Shown here: piece by piece, positions 45,977 through 54,588 of the stretch
Numbering within the stretch: position 1 is the first letter of the stretch
Layout: the number at the start of each line of letters is the position of its first letter
NCBI GenBank assembly: GCA_016191815.1
Contig: JACPVI010000081.1
Location: forward strand, 154,742-218,741
Length of the DNA stretch: 64,000 nucleotides
Direction: 5' to 3'
DNA from: Myxococcales bacterium
GTDB taxonomy: Bacteria; Myxococcota; Myxococcia; Myxococcales; Myxococcaceae
Notes under the pieces: generated by a model
What the model was told of the DNA's origin: nothing
The model's database searches: none
Seen by the model: the letters and a program-made list of their open reading frames with translations, nothing else
Program-made: the position numbers and the translations under genes

Positions 45977-48106
45977 CTATTGCGAGCTCACCACCGGGTT
46001 TCGGAGCAGCACGTAGCCCTGGTTGTAGCTCAGGGACGAGGCGGTGGGGCCCGCCTCCCAGAACATGAGATTCTCGGCGCCGGTCCCCTTGCACTCCGAC
46101 GAGGTGACCACCTTGTCCTTGTTGGCGTCGTAGGAGGCCGGGCACTCCGGGGTGTCGGAGAGCGGATCGTGAAGCTGCCCGCTCTGCTCGCTGGTGTGCC
46201 ACAGGCCCAGCCAGTGGCCTCCCTCGTGGGCCATGGTGCGCGCGACCGAGGCGGGGCTTTGGGAGAGGTTGAGCGCGGTCACCGCCACCCCGGAGGCGTT
46301 GGTGCCCTGCACGAAGGGGATGCCGGGGATGCCGCCGGCGATGCCGAGGATGGTGTAGCCGAAGCCGCCTCCCTTGATCTCCTTCACCATGAAGAAGTTG
46401 AGCGCGGTGTTGGGCGCGCCAGCGGAAAGCTCGAAGAGGTGTCGCAGCTCCGAGTCCTTCCCGTCGATGGTGTCGATCACCGCGAAGTTGGCGGCCTGGG
46501 CGGCGGGGACATCGAAGTAGCTGATGGTGCCCACGGTGACTCCGGAGGTGGCGTAGATGCGCTTGATCTCGGCGATCGCCTCCTGGAGCTTGGGATCGCC
46601 GGGGGCGTTGGAGGCGTTCACCGACAGCCCGGCGAACCAGAAGTTGACGTTCAGCTTTCCGGAGCTCACCCACCCGGTGGTGGAGCGCTTGAGCAAGGCG
46701 AACACCTCGCCCTGGCCGGAGCCGTCCTCGTTGACGATGGTGAAGCGGTAGGTGCCGGTCTCGAGCGGCACGCGAGGGCTGTTGGGGAAGAGCATCCCGA
46801 AGTCGCCGTCGTTGACCGGGAGGATCCGCACCTGCGAGGTGAGGTAGTTGTCCAGGTCGAACAGCAACACCCCGGAGGGAGAGACCAGCCGCGAGATGGC
46901 CGAGGTGCCGCCCACTCCGCCCTTCATCACGATGGTGTAGGAGATGACGCCCGGCGGGACGGAGAGGCTGAACTCCTTCTGCGACTGGGCGCCGGAGATG
47001 GGCATCTGCCCGATGGCCACGCGCTCGACGGTGATCGCGCCGGAGGTGCCCGGCGGCACGCAGTCCCCCGAGTAGTTGTCGCAGACCTCGGGGGCGTTGC
47101 ACATCGGCACCGCGGTGCAGCGGGGGATGCACACCCTCGAGGAGCTGTTCACCACCCCGGAGCAGAAGTAGTCGCTCCGGCAGTCGAAGTTGCTCTGGCA
47201 TCGCTGGAGGCACACCGACGCGAAGCTCGGGTCCGAGGGGACGATGCACAGGCCGTCGGTGCCGCACGCGGAGGCGTTGCCGGTGCAGTCGGCGGAGCAG
47301 ATGCCCTTGGGGAATTGCTGGTTGGGCTCGTCGAGGCAGTAGGCCGAGTCGCAGTCGCCGTCCGAGCGGCAGGCGGCGCCGGTCTTCCGGGGCAGCGCGG
47401 AGCCCTCGATGCATCGGCCGTCCTGGCGGTTGCAGGTAAACCCCAGCGCGCAGTTGGCGGCGCCTCGGCAGCGCGAGCGGCAGGCTCCGGAAGCGCCGGC
47501 CACCTCGCAGTAGTACTCCTGCCGGCACTGGGCGTCGGAGGTGCAGGTGGAGTGGCAGAGGCCTAAGGCCTCGCTCACCTTGGCGCAGACCGCGGAGGAG
47601 GGGCATTGCTTGCCAAATGAGCCCGGTCCGTCCTGGGCGCACGGTTGGGTGCAGTAGCCGCCGTTGAAGGCGATCTCGCAGCGGCCGCTCTGGCAGCCGG
47701 CGTTGAGCAGGCAGGCGGCGCCGATGGCCCCGGCCGCGCCGCTCTCGCAGCGCTGGTCCACGCAGCGCGCCCCCGGGCCACAGTCGCCGTCGGTGTTGCA
47801 GTCCGGGAAGCACACCGAGCCGGCGCTCACGTCGGCGCAGTGGTAGCCGCTCCGGCAGTCGAGCAGCGAGGTGGTGCAGCTCTGCAGGCAGAACGAGCCG
47901 TTCTGGAGCGCCGCGCAGCGGGTGCTCTCGGCGCAGGCTTGGGCCTCGCAGCGCTGGCTGCAGTAGCCGCCCGCGAAGCCGGTGAAGCACGAGCCGGTCT
48001 TGCAATCGCCGTCGGAGGTGCAAGGTGAGCCGAAGTCGCCAGGTGCCGGGCCGCACGCGGCGAGGAGGGCAAGGCCGGCGGGGAGGAAGGGCGGTGAGGC
48101 TCGCAT
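45977..48106 (-). CDS. Cys-rich lipoprotein with C-terminal metzincin-type protease domain
   Basis: 709 aa. Lipoprotein signal LLAACG (lipid Cys about 18). Some nine repeats of a disulfide-rich module (CTSDGDCKTGSC, CRSDGDCDSAYC, and similar) fill residues about 25-350. A beta domain follows, and the C-terminal domain (about 500-709) has the zinc motif HEGGHWLGLWH at about 627-637, with MAHEGGHW context and later SDTPECP and NLMFWEAG segments, fitting an M43/metzincin-like protease. Upstream is a TATAAA box 31 nt from the ATG, and CGGAG near -9. It heads the protease/HEAT/exported-protein group. Confidence 0.85.
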   Translation of the reverse strand: MRASPPFLPAGLALLAACGPAPGDFGSPCTSDGDCKTGSCFTGFAGGYCSQRCEAQACAESTRCAALQNGSFCLQSCTTSLLDCRSGYHCADVSAGSVCFPDCNTDGDCGPGARCVDQRCESGAAGAIGAACLLNAGCQSGRCEIAFNGGYCTQPCAQDGPGSFGKQCPSSAVCAKVSEALGLCHSTCTSDAQCRQEYYCEVAGASGACRSRCRGAANCALGFTCNRQDGRCIEGSALPRKTGAACRSDGDCDSAYCLDEPNQQFPKGICSADCTGNASACGTDGLCIVPSDPSFASVCLQRCQSNFDCRSDYFCSGVVNSSSRVCIPRCTAVPMCNAPEVCDNYSGDCVPPGTSGAITVERVAIGQMPISGAQSQKEFSLSVPPGVISYTIVMKGGVGGTSAISRLVSPSGVLLFDLDNYLTSQVRILPVNDGDFGMLFPNSPRVPLETGTYRFTIVNEDGSGQGEVFALLKRSTTGWVSSGKLNVNFWFAGLSVNASNAPGDPKLQEAIAEIKRIYATSGVTVGTISYFDVPAAQAANFAVIDTIDGKDSELRHLFELSAGAPNTALNFFMVKEIKGGGFGYTILGIAGGIPGIPFVQGTNASGVAVTALNLSQSPASVARTMAHEGGHWLGLWHTSEQSGQLHDPLSDTPECPASYDANKDKVVTSSECKGTGAENLMFWEAGPTASSLSYNQGYVLLRNPVVSSQ

Positions 48107-48200
48107 CCACGGGCTCCGGGGTGGGTTCGAGGACGCCTTTATACGCCTTCGGCGGCGGCGATCTTCACAGACATCTCCGGGCTGGTACGCTTCGGTGCGG

Positions 48201-48593
48201 ATGGCCGGTCGAGTCGTGGTCTTCCTCGAGCAGGCGACATACGAGCCCGCGTACCAGGCGGCGTCGATCGGCGTGACCGCGGCGGCGATGGGCGAGGAGG
48301 TCTACTTCGTCTTCGCCTTCGACGCGCTGAGGGCGCTCTCGCGGGACGCCTTCGGCCTGCCGCACAGCGAGCGGGAGTTGGCGGAGAGCGCGCGGGCGGA
48401 GGGGCTGGGGGTGCCCACCCCGGCGAGGCTCTTGGCAGAGGCGCGAGAGCTGGGGGCGAAGGTGATCGCCTGCGACACCACGGTGCGGATCTGCGGGTTC
48501 TCCGCGGTGGATCTGGCGATGAAGCTGGACGAGGTGATGGGGCTTCCGAGCATCTGGCGCCTCACCGAGGGCGCGCGGGTGCTGACGCTGTAG
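48201..48593 (+). CDS. DsrE/DsrF-like family protein
   Basis: 130 aa from ATG at 48201. Rossmann-like beta/alpha pattern starting VVVFLEQATYEPAYQAASIGVTAAAMGEEVYFVF, with the Cys-containing KVIACDTTVRICGF near the middle. This matches DsrE-type sulfur-relay or peroxiredoxin-like proteins, usually of 110-140 aa. Its role in this organism is unknown. It ends one nucleotide from the convergent coiled-coil gene. Confidence 0.75.
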   Translation: MAGRVVVFLEQATYEPAYQAASIGVTAAAMGEEVYFVFAFDALRALSRDAFGLPHSERELAESARAEGLGVPTPARLLAEARELGAKVIACDTTVRICGFSAVDLAMKLDEVMGLPSIWRLTEGARVLTL

Positions 48594-48842
48594 CTATCGG
48601 TTGGACTCGAGCGCGCGTATCCGCCGCTCGTGGTCGTGGTAGCGCGCGTCGGTGGCCTCGGCCAGGTTGATGATGAGCTTGCCGACTCGCATGAGCTGGC
48701 CGTCGACGCGTTTGAACCTCGAGATGGCCGCGCGCTGAAAGGCCTCGAACTCCTGGCGCAGGTCCGAAAACTCACGCCGAAGCTCGTTCACGGCGTCGAT
48801 GAGCTGCGCCGTCACCACATCGTGCCCGTTGGCCCTCGCCAT
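48594..48842 (-). CDS. Small coiled-coil protein
   Basis: 82 aa. Heptad-like segments DAVNELRREFSDLRQEFEAFQR and KRVDGQLMRVGKLIINLAEA predict a two-helix coiled coil; ends RYHDHERRIRALESN. Good gene signals: a perfect -10 box TATAAT on the minus strand at 48869-48874, and GGGAGG within 15 nt of the ATG. Function unknown. Confidence 0.7.
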   Translation of the reverse strand: MARANGHDVVTAQLIDAVNELRREFSDLRQEFEAFQRAAISRFKRVDGQLMRVGKLIINLAEATDARYHDHERRIRALESNR

Positions 48843-48868
48843 CCTGCCTGACCTCCCGTGAGGCGCGC

Positions 48869-48874
48869 ATTATA
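48869..48874 (-). promoter_or_regulatory. Candidate -10 box of the coiled-coil gene
   Basis: TATAAT on the minus strand, a full consensus match, 26 nt before the ATG at 48842. No -35 consensus found at the right distance. Confidence 0.45.
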
Positions 48875-48907
48875 CCGGACGCTCCGACGCTGCCCCGAGT
48901 GCCGGCT

Positions 48908-48940
48908 CCCTCTCCCTTGGGGAGAGGGCCGGGGTGAGGG
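48908..48940. repeat. Dispersed CCCTCTCC/GGGTGAGGG hairpin repeat, copy 3
   Basis: CCCTCTCC (48908-48915), CTTGG, GGAGAGGG (48921-48928), then CCGGGGTGAGGG. 8-bp perfect stem. Intergenic, upstream of the first VWA lipoprotein gene. Same plan as 429-465 and 42523-42552. Confidence 0.6.
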
Positions 48941-48996
48941 CGCGCCGAGGCGTAAGGTGCGGCTCGATCCCGCCACCAATCGCCCCGGAGGCCCAC

Positions 48997-50208
48997 ATGA
49001 ACCTTCGGACGATGGCAGGCGCGGTGGCGGTGGCCGCGCTCGGGTGCCAGGTGAGCGACTTCGAGCCGGTGGAGCCGCTGGCGATCGCTCGGACGCACGT
49101 GGTCGCGGTCCGTTACGGCCGCGAGTCGAAGCCGAACCTGATGCTGCTCGTGGACAAGTCGGGTTCGATGGATGCGCCGGTCGATCCGGCGCTGCCGAGC
49201 TGCCAGACGCCTTCGGGGCCGTGCGGCGGCTCGAAGGCGAGCCTGTGCGACACCTCGGTTTGCCCCACGCGCTGGAGCGAGCTTCAAGGCGCCATGGCCG
49301 CCTTCCTCGCCTCTAGCGGGACGGTCGGCCGTTTCGGGCTGACCACCTTCCCAGCCGATGCGCAGTGCGGCCCACCGGACCAGGTACGCGTCGAGCTGGC
49401 CGGGAGCGACGAGGAGGCGAGCCTGCAGGCGCGGGCGGATGAGATCCGCTCGGAGCTGCTCCGCATTCAGAGCGCCGGAACGGCGGGGAGCCCCTACGCC
49501 ACCGGCGGGGGAACGCCCACCGGAGCGGCGCTCGCGATGCTGGGAGCCTACTCGCCCCTGCGCGATCCGGGCCGTGGCGAATACGTGCTGCTCCTCACCG
49601 ACGGGCTTCCCAATTGCAACCCGCAGAACCCGAACGACTACCTGGCGGACAAGGCCGCCTGTCGTTGCACGCTGCAGGGATCGCAGTGCCCCTCGCCGTA
49701 CAACCGGCTGGGCTGTCTCGACGCGGCGGGAGCGGAGCAGGCGGTGCGCTCGCTCCGGGCGGACGGGATCCAGACGGTGGTGGTGGGCTTCGGGGCCGAG
49801 GTGCAGGGCAGCGACGCGCGGCAGGTGCTGACTCGCCTGGCGGTGGAGGGAGGCTTTCGCGCCTCGTGCGAGAAGGACGCCGACTGCGGTGGGGCCGTCT
49901 GCGACCTGGCGGCCAGGGTTTGCCCGTCAAGGTACTTCGCGGCCGGCAACCGTGCGGAGCTATCGGCCGCGCTGGCGGCCATCGCGGGGAGCCTCCCGGG
50001 GGCTTGCGTGGTGGACATCGAGCCGGATCCGGCGGGGGAGCACCTCATCTCGGTGCTGGTGGATCGGAAGGCGGTGCCTCGTGGGCCGGACGCCTGGGAG
50101 TACGTGGCGGGGCGCGTCGAGCTCTTGGGAGAGCTGTGCCAGCGGGTGAAGGCGAGCACTGCGGAGCGCTCGGTGCGCATCGAGGTGACGGTGGTGGAGC
50201 CACTGTAG
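48997..50208 (+). CDS. VWA-domain lipoprotein A, CglB-like
   Basis: 403 aa. Lipoprotein signal ending LGC (lipid Cys17), followed by QVSDFEPVEPLAIA. A von Willebrand A domain follows with the metal (MIDAS) motif DKSGSMD at 53-59, then TFPADAQCG and LLTDGLPNCNP. Several Cys pairs (CQTPSGPCGG, CPSPYNRLGC, CEKDADCGG) suggest disulfides. The layout and the shared FEPVEPLAIA block match the CglB-type adventurous-gliding lipoprotein of Myxococcus, as I recall it. It would act as an adhesion or docking protein at the outer membrane. Paralog of the next gene; the GGAGG box lies 5 nt before the ATG. Confidence 0.8.
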   Translation: MNLRTMAGAVAVAALGCQVSDFEPVEPLAIARTHVVAVRYGRESKPNLMLLVDKSGSMDAPVDPALPSCQTPSGPCGGSKASLCDTSVCPTRWSELQGAMAAFLASSGTVGRFGLTTFPADAQCGPPDQVRVELAGSDEEASLQARADEIRSELLRIQSAGTAGSPYATGGGTPTGAALAMLGAYSPLRDPGRGEYVLLLTDGLPNCNPQNPNDYLADKAACRCTLQGSQCPSPYNRLGCLDAAGAEQAVRSLRADGIQTVVVGFGAEVQGSDARQVLTRLAVEGGFRASCEKDADCGGAVCDLAARVCPSRYFAAGNRAELSAALAAIAGSLPGACVVDIEPDPAGEHLISVLVDRKAVPRGPDAWEYVAGRVELLGELCQRVKASTAERSVRIEVTVVEPL

Positions 50209-50333
50209 GAGACCTGCCGGGCGGGGCTCACCGCGCTGGCGGGGGAGGGGCCTGAAAGGTATTCTCCTGCCGTGACACTGAGAGGGCGCTGGGCGTCAAG
50301 GGGTCGCCCTCTCGACATCGGAGCCCAAGGACC

Positions 50334-51602
50334 ATGAGCATGAAGCAGAGATGGCTGAGCGCCTTCGGGGCCGGCGTCGCCGCGCTGCTTGCGGCGGGGT
50401 GCCAGACGTACGACTTCGAGCCGGTGGAGCCGCTGGCGATCGCTCAGACGACCCAGTCGAAGACGGTGATCGCCAAGCAGCTCAAGCCCAACCTGATGCT
50501 CCTGGTCGACACCTCGGGGTCGATGAACTTCCCGACGAACACCTCCGACCCCATCTGCCCGCTGAACTGCGGGCAAACCACTCCGTGCCCGGCCGGCTGC
50601 CCGACGCGGCTGTCCGAGCTGAAGCTGGCGATGAGCTCCTTCCTGGGTAGCTTCCAGCAGTCGCCGGTGGCGCGGGTGGGCATGCTGGCCTACCCCAGCC
50701 CTGGTGGGGACGGATGCAATCCCGCCACGGCCGCCGAGATCACCACCGCCGGGCGCGGGGTTCCCATCCCCGCCTCCGAGGACGATGCGGCACTCAAGCA
50801 GGTGGCTGGCCAGGTGAACTCGGTGATCCAGAGCATCTCGGCGACCGGTGGAACTCCCACGGCCGCCAGCCTGGCAGCGCTCGGCACCTACGATGCGCTC
50901 CAGGCAAAGGACCGCGAGCAATTCATCCTGCTCCTCACGGACGGCTTGCCGAACTGCAACGCCTCGACCACGCCGAATAGCTGCGGCGGGGCGACGGGGT
51001 GCAACACGCTCTGCACCAACAGCGCCTGGCAACCTGGGCAGGGCTGCTGCACGTTGACCGGCGCCTGTTCGGGCAACTACTGCGCGAAAGGGTGCCTGGA
51101 CAAGGACCTGACGGTAAAGGCGGTCGAAGCGCTGGCCACCGGAGGAGTCCGCACCATCGTGGTCGGCTTCGGGGCGGACCTGGTCAGTGGCCCTGGTCCC
51201 GACACGCTGAACGCGCTCGCGAAGGCGGGTGGCTTTGGGCGCAAGTGTCCCAACGGCACTGACGCGGAGTGCGGCGGGGGGACCAACAAGTGCGACGTCA
51301 CGAAGTTCTGCACGATGAGTTACTACCAAGCGCGAAACAGCGATGAGCTGAAGAAGGCGCTGGAACAGATTGGAATGCTCGTCGGGGTCGGCGACCCCTG
51401 CGTGTACTCCCTGGACGCGGTCCCGTCGGATCCGAAGTTCCTTGCGGTGATCATCGACGGCGTCTCGGTTCGATCCGGCCCCGACACCTGGAAATACGAG
51501 GGGGGAAAGGTGACCTTCCTTGGGGGGCTGTGCTCGAAGTTGAGCAGCGCGACTCCGACCAACCCGGTGAAGGTGGAGTTCCGCATCGTCGAAGGCCTGT
51601 AG
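50334..51602 (+). CDS. VWA-domain lipoprotein B, CglB-like
   Basis: 422 aa. Lipid Cys23, then QTYDFEPVEPLAIAQTTQS. MIDAS motif DTSGSMN at 59-65, TDGLPNCNA later, and many Cys in pairs (CPLNCGQTTPC, CGGATGCNTLC, CTLTGACSG). Of the two paralogs this is closer to CglB as remembered. The pair shares FEPVEPLAIA and the PNLMLLVD core but differs in the Cys-rich loop regions. In Myxococcus, CglB links internal gliding motors to the substratum. The function here is inferred, not shown. Confidence 0.82.
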   Translation: MSMKQRWLSAFGAGVAALLAAGCQTYDFEPVEPLAIAQTTQSKTVIAKQLKPNLMLLVDTSGSMNFPTNTSDPICPLNCGQTTPCPAGCPTRLSELKLAMSSFLGSFQQSPVARVGMLAYPSPGGDGCNPATAAEITTAGRGVPIPASEDDAALKQVAGQVNSVIQSISATGGTPTAASLAALGTYDALQAKDREQFILLLTDGLPNCNASTTPNSCGGATGCNTLCTNSAWQPGQGCCTLTGACSGNYCAKGCLDKDLTVKAVEALATGGVRTIVVGFGADLVSGPGPDTLNALAKAGGFGRKCPNGTDAECGGGTNKCDVTKFCTMSYYQARNSDELKKALEQIGMLVGVGDPCVYSLDAVPSDPKFLAVIIDGVSVRSGPDTWKYEGGKVTFLGGLCSKLSSATPTNPVKVEFRIVEGL

Positions 51603-51644
51603 CCGCAGATCCCCAGCGCCTGCCGATGAGCTACGGTCTGCGCC

Positions 51645-52781
51645 GTGAGGCCGAAGGGTGTGCGTTGCCACGTGTGCGGCGCGCCGCTGGGGCATGCTCC
51701 TGTGGGGGCCAGCCAGTGCGCGTACTGCGGCTCTGCGGTGCTGGTGCCGCAGCATCCGGCGGAACCTCAGCCGCCTTTGCCAACGTTGCCGCCGTCGCCG
51801 TTCTGGCGCCGGCTCAAGGCCGTCTCCGCCCCTCTGCTGGGAGCGGGCGCCGGCTTCCTGGCAGTACATTTCTTCGATCTCTTCCGCCACAACATCGGTT
51901 CCGCCGAGCAAACGGTGGGGGCGGCCGTCCTGATCGGCGTGATCTCGATCGGCCTCGCGCTCGGAGGGAGGAAGCTCGCCGCAGCGACGGCGTCGGCGTG
52001 GGCCGGTGGGTTTCTCGTGGCCAAGCCGCTCCTGCGCCCGGTCTACTGGGAGGAGGGCGACTTCTTCTCGCTGGACTCCGAAACGCACCTCAACTTCCTG
52101 GTGCCGGGCGGGGCGCTCCTGGTGTTGGCGTCGCTATTCGCCCTCGCGCTGGGGAGACGAGGCGGTAGCAGCCTCTCGCCGGTGAGCAACATCGTGACTG
52201 CAATCGGGCTCGTGATCGGCGTGGCGGCTGGCGCGCAGGTGTACAGCGCCGAGACCAACGACGAGGTGCTCGCCCGCTTCCGCCCGCGCTTCCAGGCGAT
52301 GCGCGTGCGGTTGAAGGAAATCCACGCGGCGTTGCCAGGGAAAGGAAAGGGGCCGGGATCGAGGAAGCTGGAGCCGGCTCCTGCCTTCAGCGAGCGCCGG
52401 TGGTCGAACGCCGAGATCGTGTCGGCGGAGGAATTGCTCAGCCCTGAGGCCGGCGCGCGGGAACGACTTGCTCCGAGCGGCTACTTGATGCTGGGCCTCA
52501 GGTGGACCGGCTCGAACAACCCGATGGCGCCCTACATCCGCGCCCGAAGGGCCGGGGGCACCGCGGAGCGGCTGGAGGACGCACTCCAGACCCGCTACCT
52601 CGCGGTGTACCGGACCGGCGAAGTGCTGGAGGTCTTCGTGATCGACCTGCAGGGAGCCGCGCCGGGAAGAATCGCCGCGAGCGGCGAAACCCAACAGTGG
52701 AGCTCCTATTCGGCCAACGTCTCCGCGCTGGCGCGCCTCCTCGAAGAGACCTCCGGCGGGTCCTTCGATCTCGGCCACTGA
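51645..52781 (+). CDS. Membrane protein with N-terminal zinc ribbon
   Basis: 378 aa. Residues 8-29 hold two CxxC knuckles (CHVCG and CAYCG) of a zinc ribbon, then a Pro-rich stretch. Four or five hydrophobic segments (about 65-190) are followed by a cytoplasmic or periplasmic domain from about 200 with ETNDEVLARFRPRFQAMRV and SERRWSNAEIVSAEELL. No family recognised. GTG start at 51645. It lies 42 nt after the second VWA gene and may be co-transcribed. Confidence 0.65.
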   Translation: MRPKGVRCHVCGAPLGHAPVGASQCAYCGSAVLVPQHPAEPQPPLPTLPPSPFWRRLKAVSAPLLGAGAGFLAVHFFDLFRHNIGSAEQTVGAAVLIGVISIGLALGGRKLAAATASAWAGGFLVAKPLLRPVYWEEGDFFSLDSETHLNFLVPGGALLVLASLFALALGRRGGSSLSPVSNIVTAIGLVIGVAAGAQVYSAETNDEVLARFRPRFQAMRVRLKEIHAALPGKGKGPGSRKLEPAPAFSERRWSNAEIVSAEELLSPEAGARERLAPSGYLMLGLRWTGSNNPMAPYIRARRAGGTAERLEDALQTRYLAVYRTGEVLEVFVIDLQGAAPGRIAASGETQQWSSYSANVSALARLLEETSGGSFDLGH

Positions 52782-52966
52782 AGCTTCACGCTGGCGATGA
52801 CTCGACCATCACACGCCAGGTGCTCGGGCGATCGCGCAACCTGGCGTCGGGTTGTCTGACAGCCGTCAGGCTCCGTGGCTGATGAGGGGCGCTATCTTTG
52901 GCAAGGCGTGCGTCCACGCGATCGACGCCGTTTGCCGGCCTGGCGCGCAGGGCATACCGTACGGGT

Positions 52967-53197
52967 ATGAAGCAACTCGACAGGATCACAGTGAATCCGG
53001 CCGTCTGCGGTGGCCAGCCGACCATCAGAGGACTCAGGATTCCGGTCGGCCTCGTCGTCCGGCACATCGCAGCCGGCCAAGCTCCGGAAGAGGTGGTTCG
53101 CGAATATCCGGAGCTTGAAGTCGAGGATGTGCGTCAGGCGCTCCTCTACGCGGCTTGGGCGGCCTCAGGGCGAACCGATGTCGCTACCGGCCCGTGA
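52967..53197 (+). CDS. DUF433 antitoxin
   Basis: 76 aa. Typical DUF433 pattern: RITVNPAVCGGQPTIRGLRIPV, LVVRHIAAGQAPEEVVREYPELEVEDVRQAL. These are small DNA-binding antitoxins. The stop codon overlaps the GTG of the toxin gene (GTGA), as usual for such pairs. The 185-nt gap before it (52782-52966) shows no other gene. Confidence 0.85.
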   Translation: MKQLDRITVNPAVCGGQPTIRGLRIPVGLVVRHIAAGQAPEEVVREYPELEVEDVRQALLYAAWAASGRTDVATGP

Positions 53198-53568
53198 AGA
53201 TCGTCGCGGACATCAACATCTCTGCAGCGATCGTCGCCGGACTACGGTCCTTGGGGCACGACATCGAGCGCGCCGACGCGTTCTTGCCACCCACGGCGAC
53301 AGACACCGAGATCGCGGCCGTTGCCGCTCAACTCGCCGGCATCATCGTCACCCGAGACCAGGATTTCTCGATGCTGCTGGCGTTGTCCGAGGCGAGCGCA
53401 CCGTCGGTGATCAACCTGCGGCACGCCCGCACTGATCCGGAGTTCCTGATCAACGTGCTCGATCGGGCGATCCGGCGACATGCCGCCGGGCTTGCGACAG
53501 GCGCGATCGTCACCGTCGATGAGCGAGGGGTTCGGGTGCATCTGCTCCCGATCGGATCTACGAATTGA
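53194..53568 (+). CDS. DUF5615 PIN-like toxin
   Basis: 124 aa. PIN-like nuclease of the DUF5615 type: the first acidic site is VADINISAAIV (Asp5), then TDTEIAAVAAQLAG and IIVTRDQDFSML (a second Asp pair). These toxins are thought to cut RNA. Start GTG at 53194, coupled to the antitoxin. It sits 206 nt before the tRNA-Glu/tRNA-Lys pair. Confidence 0.83.
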   Translation: MKIVADINISAAIVAGLRSLGHDIERADAFLPPTATDTEIAAVAAQLAGIIVTRDQDFSMLLALSEASAPSVINLRHARTDPEFLINVLDRAIRRHAAGLATGAIVTVDERGVRVHLLPIGSTN

Positions 53569-53774
53569 CGCGGGCTCTGCCGCGGCCGCGGCGCTTGGCT
53601 CGCCCGCTCTCCAAGCTGCACGAACAGCTCCGCCGCCCGCGGCTCGATCCGGGGCAACTCGGGGCTCGATGGGAGCGTCTCGAGGCGATTTCGGCTGCGT
53701 GATCGGAGATTCCGAGAGCTCTTCGCAGAGGAATCCAATGGTTCCTCCCCCAGGAGGAGCCGGAAGCAGCCAGA

Positions 53775-53847
53775 CGTCCCCGACGGGATTCGAACCCGTG
53801 TTGCCGGCTTGAAAGGCCAGCGTCCTGGGCCTCTAGACGACGGGGAC
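53775..53847 (-). tRNA. tRNA-Glu (UUC)
   Basis: 73-nt cloverleaf. Acceptor GTCCCCG/CGGGGAC, anticodon loop CTTTCAA with TTC, T-loop GGTTCGAATCC. Discriminator G. CCA not encoded. Separated by only 2 nt from the tRNA-Lys gene, so both are one transcript. Confidence 0.95.
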
Positions 53848-53849
53848 AG

Positions 53850-53922
<73 letters not shown>

Positions 53923-53931
53923 GCCACTCTA

Positions 53932-54522
53932 TCATTTCTTCATACCCGCGGCCGCCCTCTCCGGCTCCACCGTGACCGAGACGAGCTGCTTTTGCTCCTC
54001 GACCATCACCTCGACCTGCGCCGTCCCCGGCCCCAATGGGAACGCCGCGTTCTGCCCCATGCTCACCACCTCCTTGTTCGTGGACCGGAACGTCGCCGTC
54101 CGGTCCCGAAGCTCCCGCCCCTTGTAGTCGAACACCTTCACCTTCAACTCCACCGAGGGCCCTCCGTCCACCAGCACCAGCGAGGTCGGCTCCACGGAAA
54201 GCTTCTCGGCGAACAACACCTCGACCGGCGCCTCGGACACCTTCCTGTTCGCCGTGGCCACCACCCAAGTCAGCCCCGACGCCACCGGCCGGAGCCGCCC
54301 CTTCTCGTCCACCGTGGCGATGGAGGGGTCCTTCGTGTTCCAGCCGATGTTCGTACGCGAATAGTGCACTCCGGTCTGGCTCATCGCCCGCCCCTGCAGC
54401 CAGATCTCGTTGTTCCGCTGCTTGAGCACCAGGTTCTGCGGCCGGATCTCGACGTAGTCCACGTCCTCGCAGCCCCACAGGGCCAACGAGAGCGCCAACA
54501 CCAACTGCACCGGGCGAGCCAT
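53932..54522 (-). CDS. Lipoprotein with bacterial Ig-like (BIG_2) domain
   Basis: 196 aa. Lipoprotein signal (ALSLALWGC, lipid Cys about 18). The region about 20-190 has TNIGWNTKDPSIATVDEKGRLRPV, the typical BIG_2 signature (short run quoted from a longer match), followed by a second beta repeat with VVSMGQNAAFPLGPG. Envelope-bound, possibly structural or adhesive. Divergent from greB across 66 nt. The gene is immediately upstream of the two tRNA genes on the same strand. Confidence 0.8.
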   Translation of the reverse strand: MARPVQLVLALSLALWGCEDVDYVEIRPQNLVLKQRNNEIWLQGRAMSQTGVHYSRTNIGWNTKDPSIATVDEKGRLRPVASGLTWVVATANRKVSEAPVEVLFAEKLSVEPTSLVLVDGGPSVELKVKVFDYKGRELRDRTATFRSTNKEVVSMGQNAAFPLGPGTAQVEVMVEEQKQLVSVTVEPERAAAGMKK

Positions 54523-54576
54523 GGCGCAGCGCGAGATAGCACAAAGGGGACTTGAGAAGGAGCCCCCTACCTCGGC

Positions 54577-54582
54577 TATAGA
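54577..54582 (+). promoter_or_regulatory. Candidate -10 box of greB
   Basis: TATAGA 6 nt before the greB ATG (54589); transcription would start at or near the ATG itself. TTGAGA 19 nt upstream of it is a possible but overlong -35. Confidence 0.4.
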
Positions 54583-54588
54583 AACCCG

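Noticed and set aside
47982..48200. N-terminal extension of the DsrE-like protein
   Set aside because: It would overlap the divergent Cys-rich protease gene and its promoter box; the family start fits ATG 48201.
53480..53812. 110-codon frame overlapping the DUF5615 toxin end and the tRNA-Glu gene
   Set aside because: Runs through a tRNA gene and has a Ser/Ala/Pro composition with no domain.
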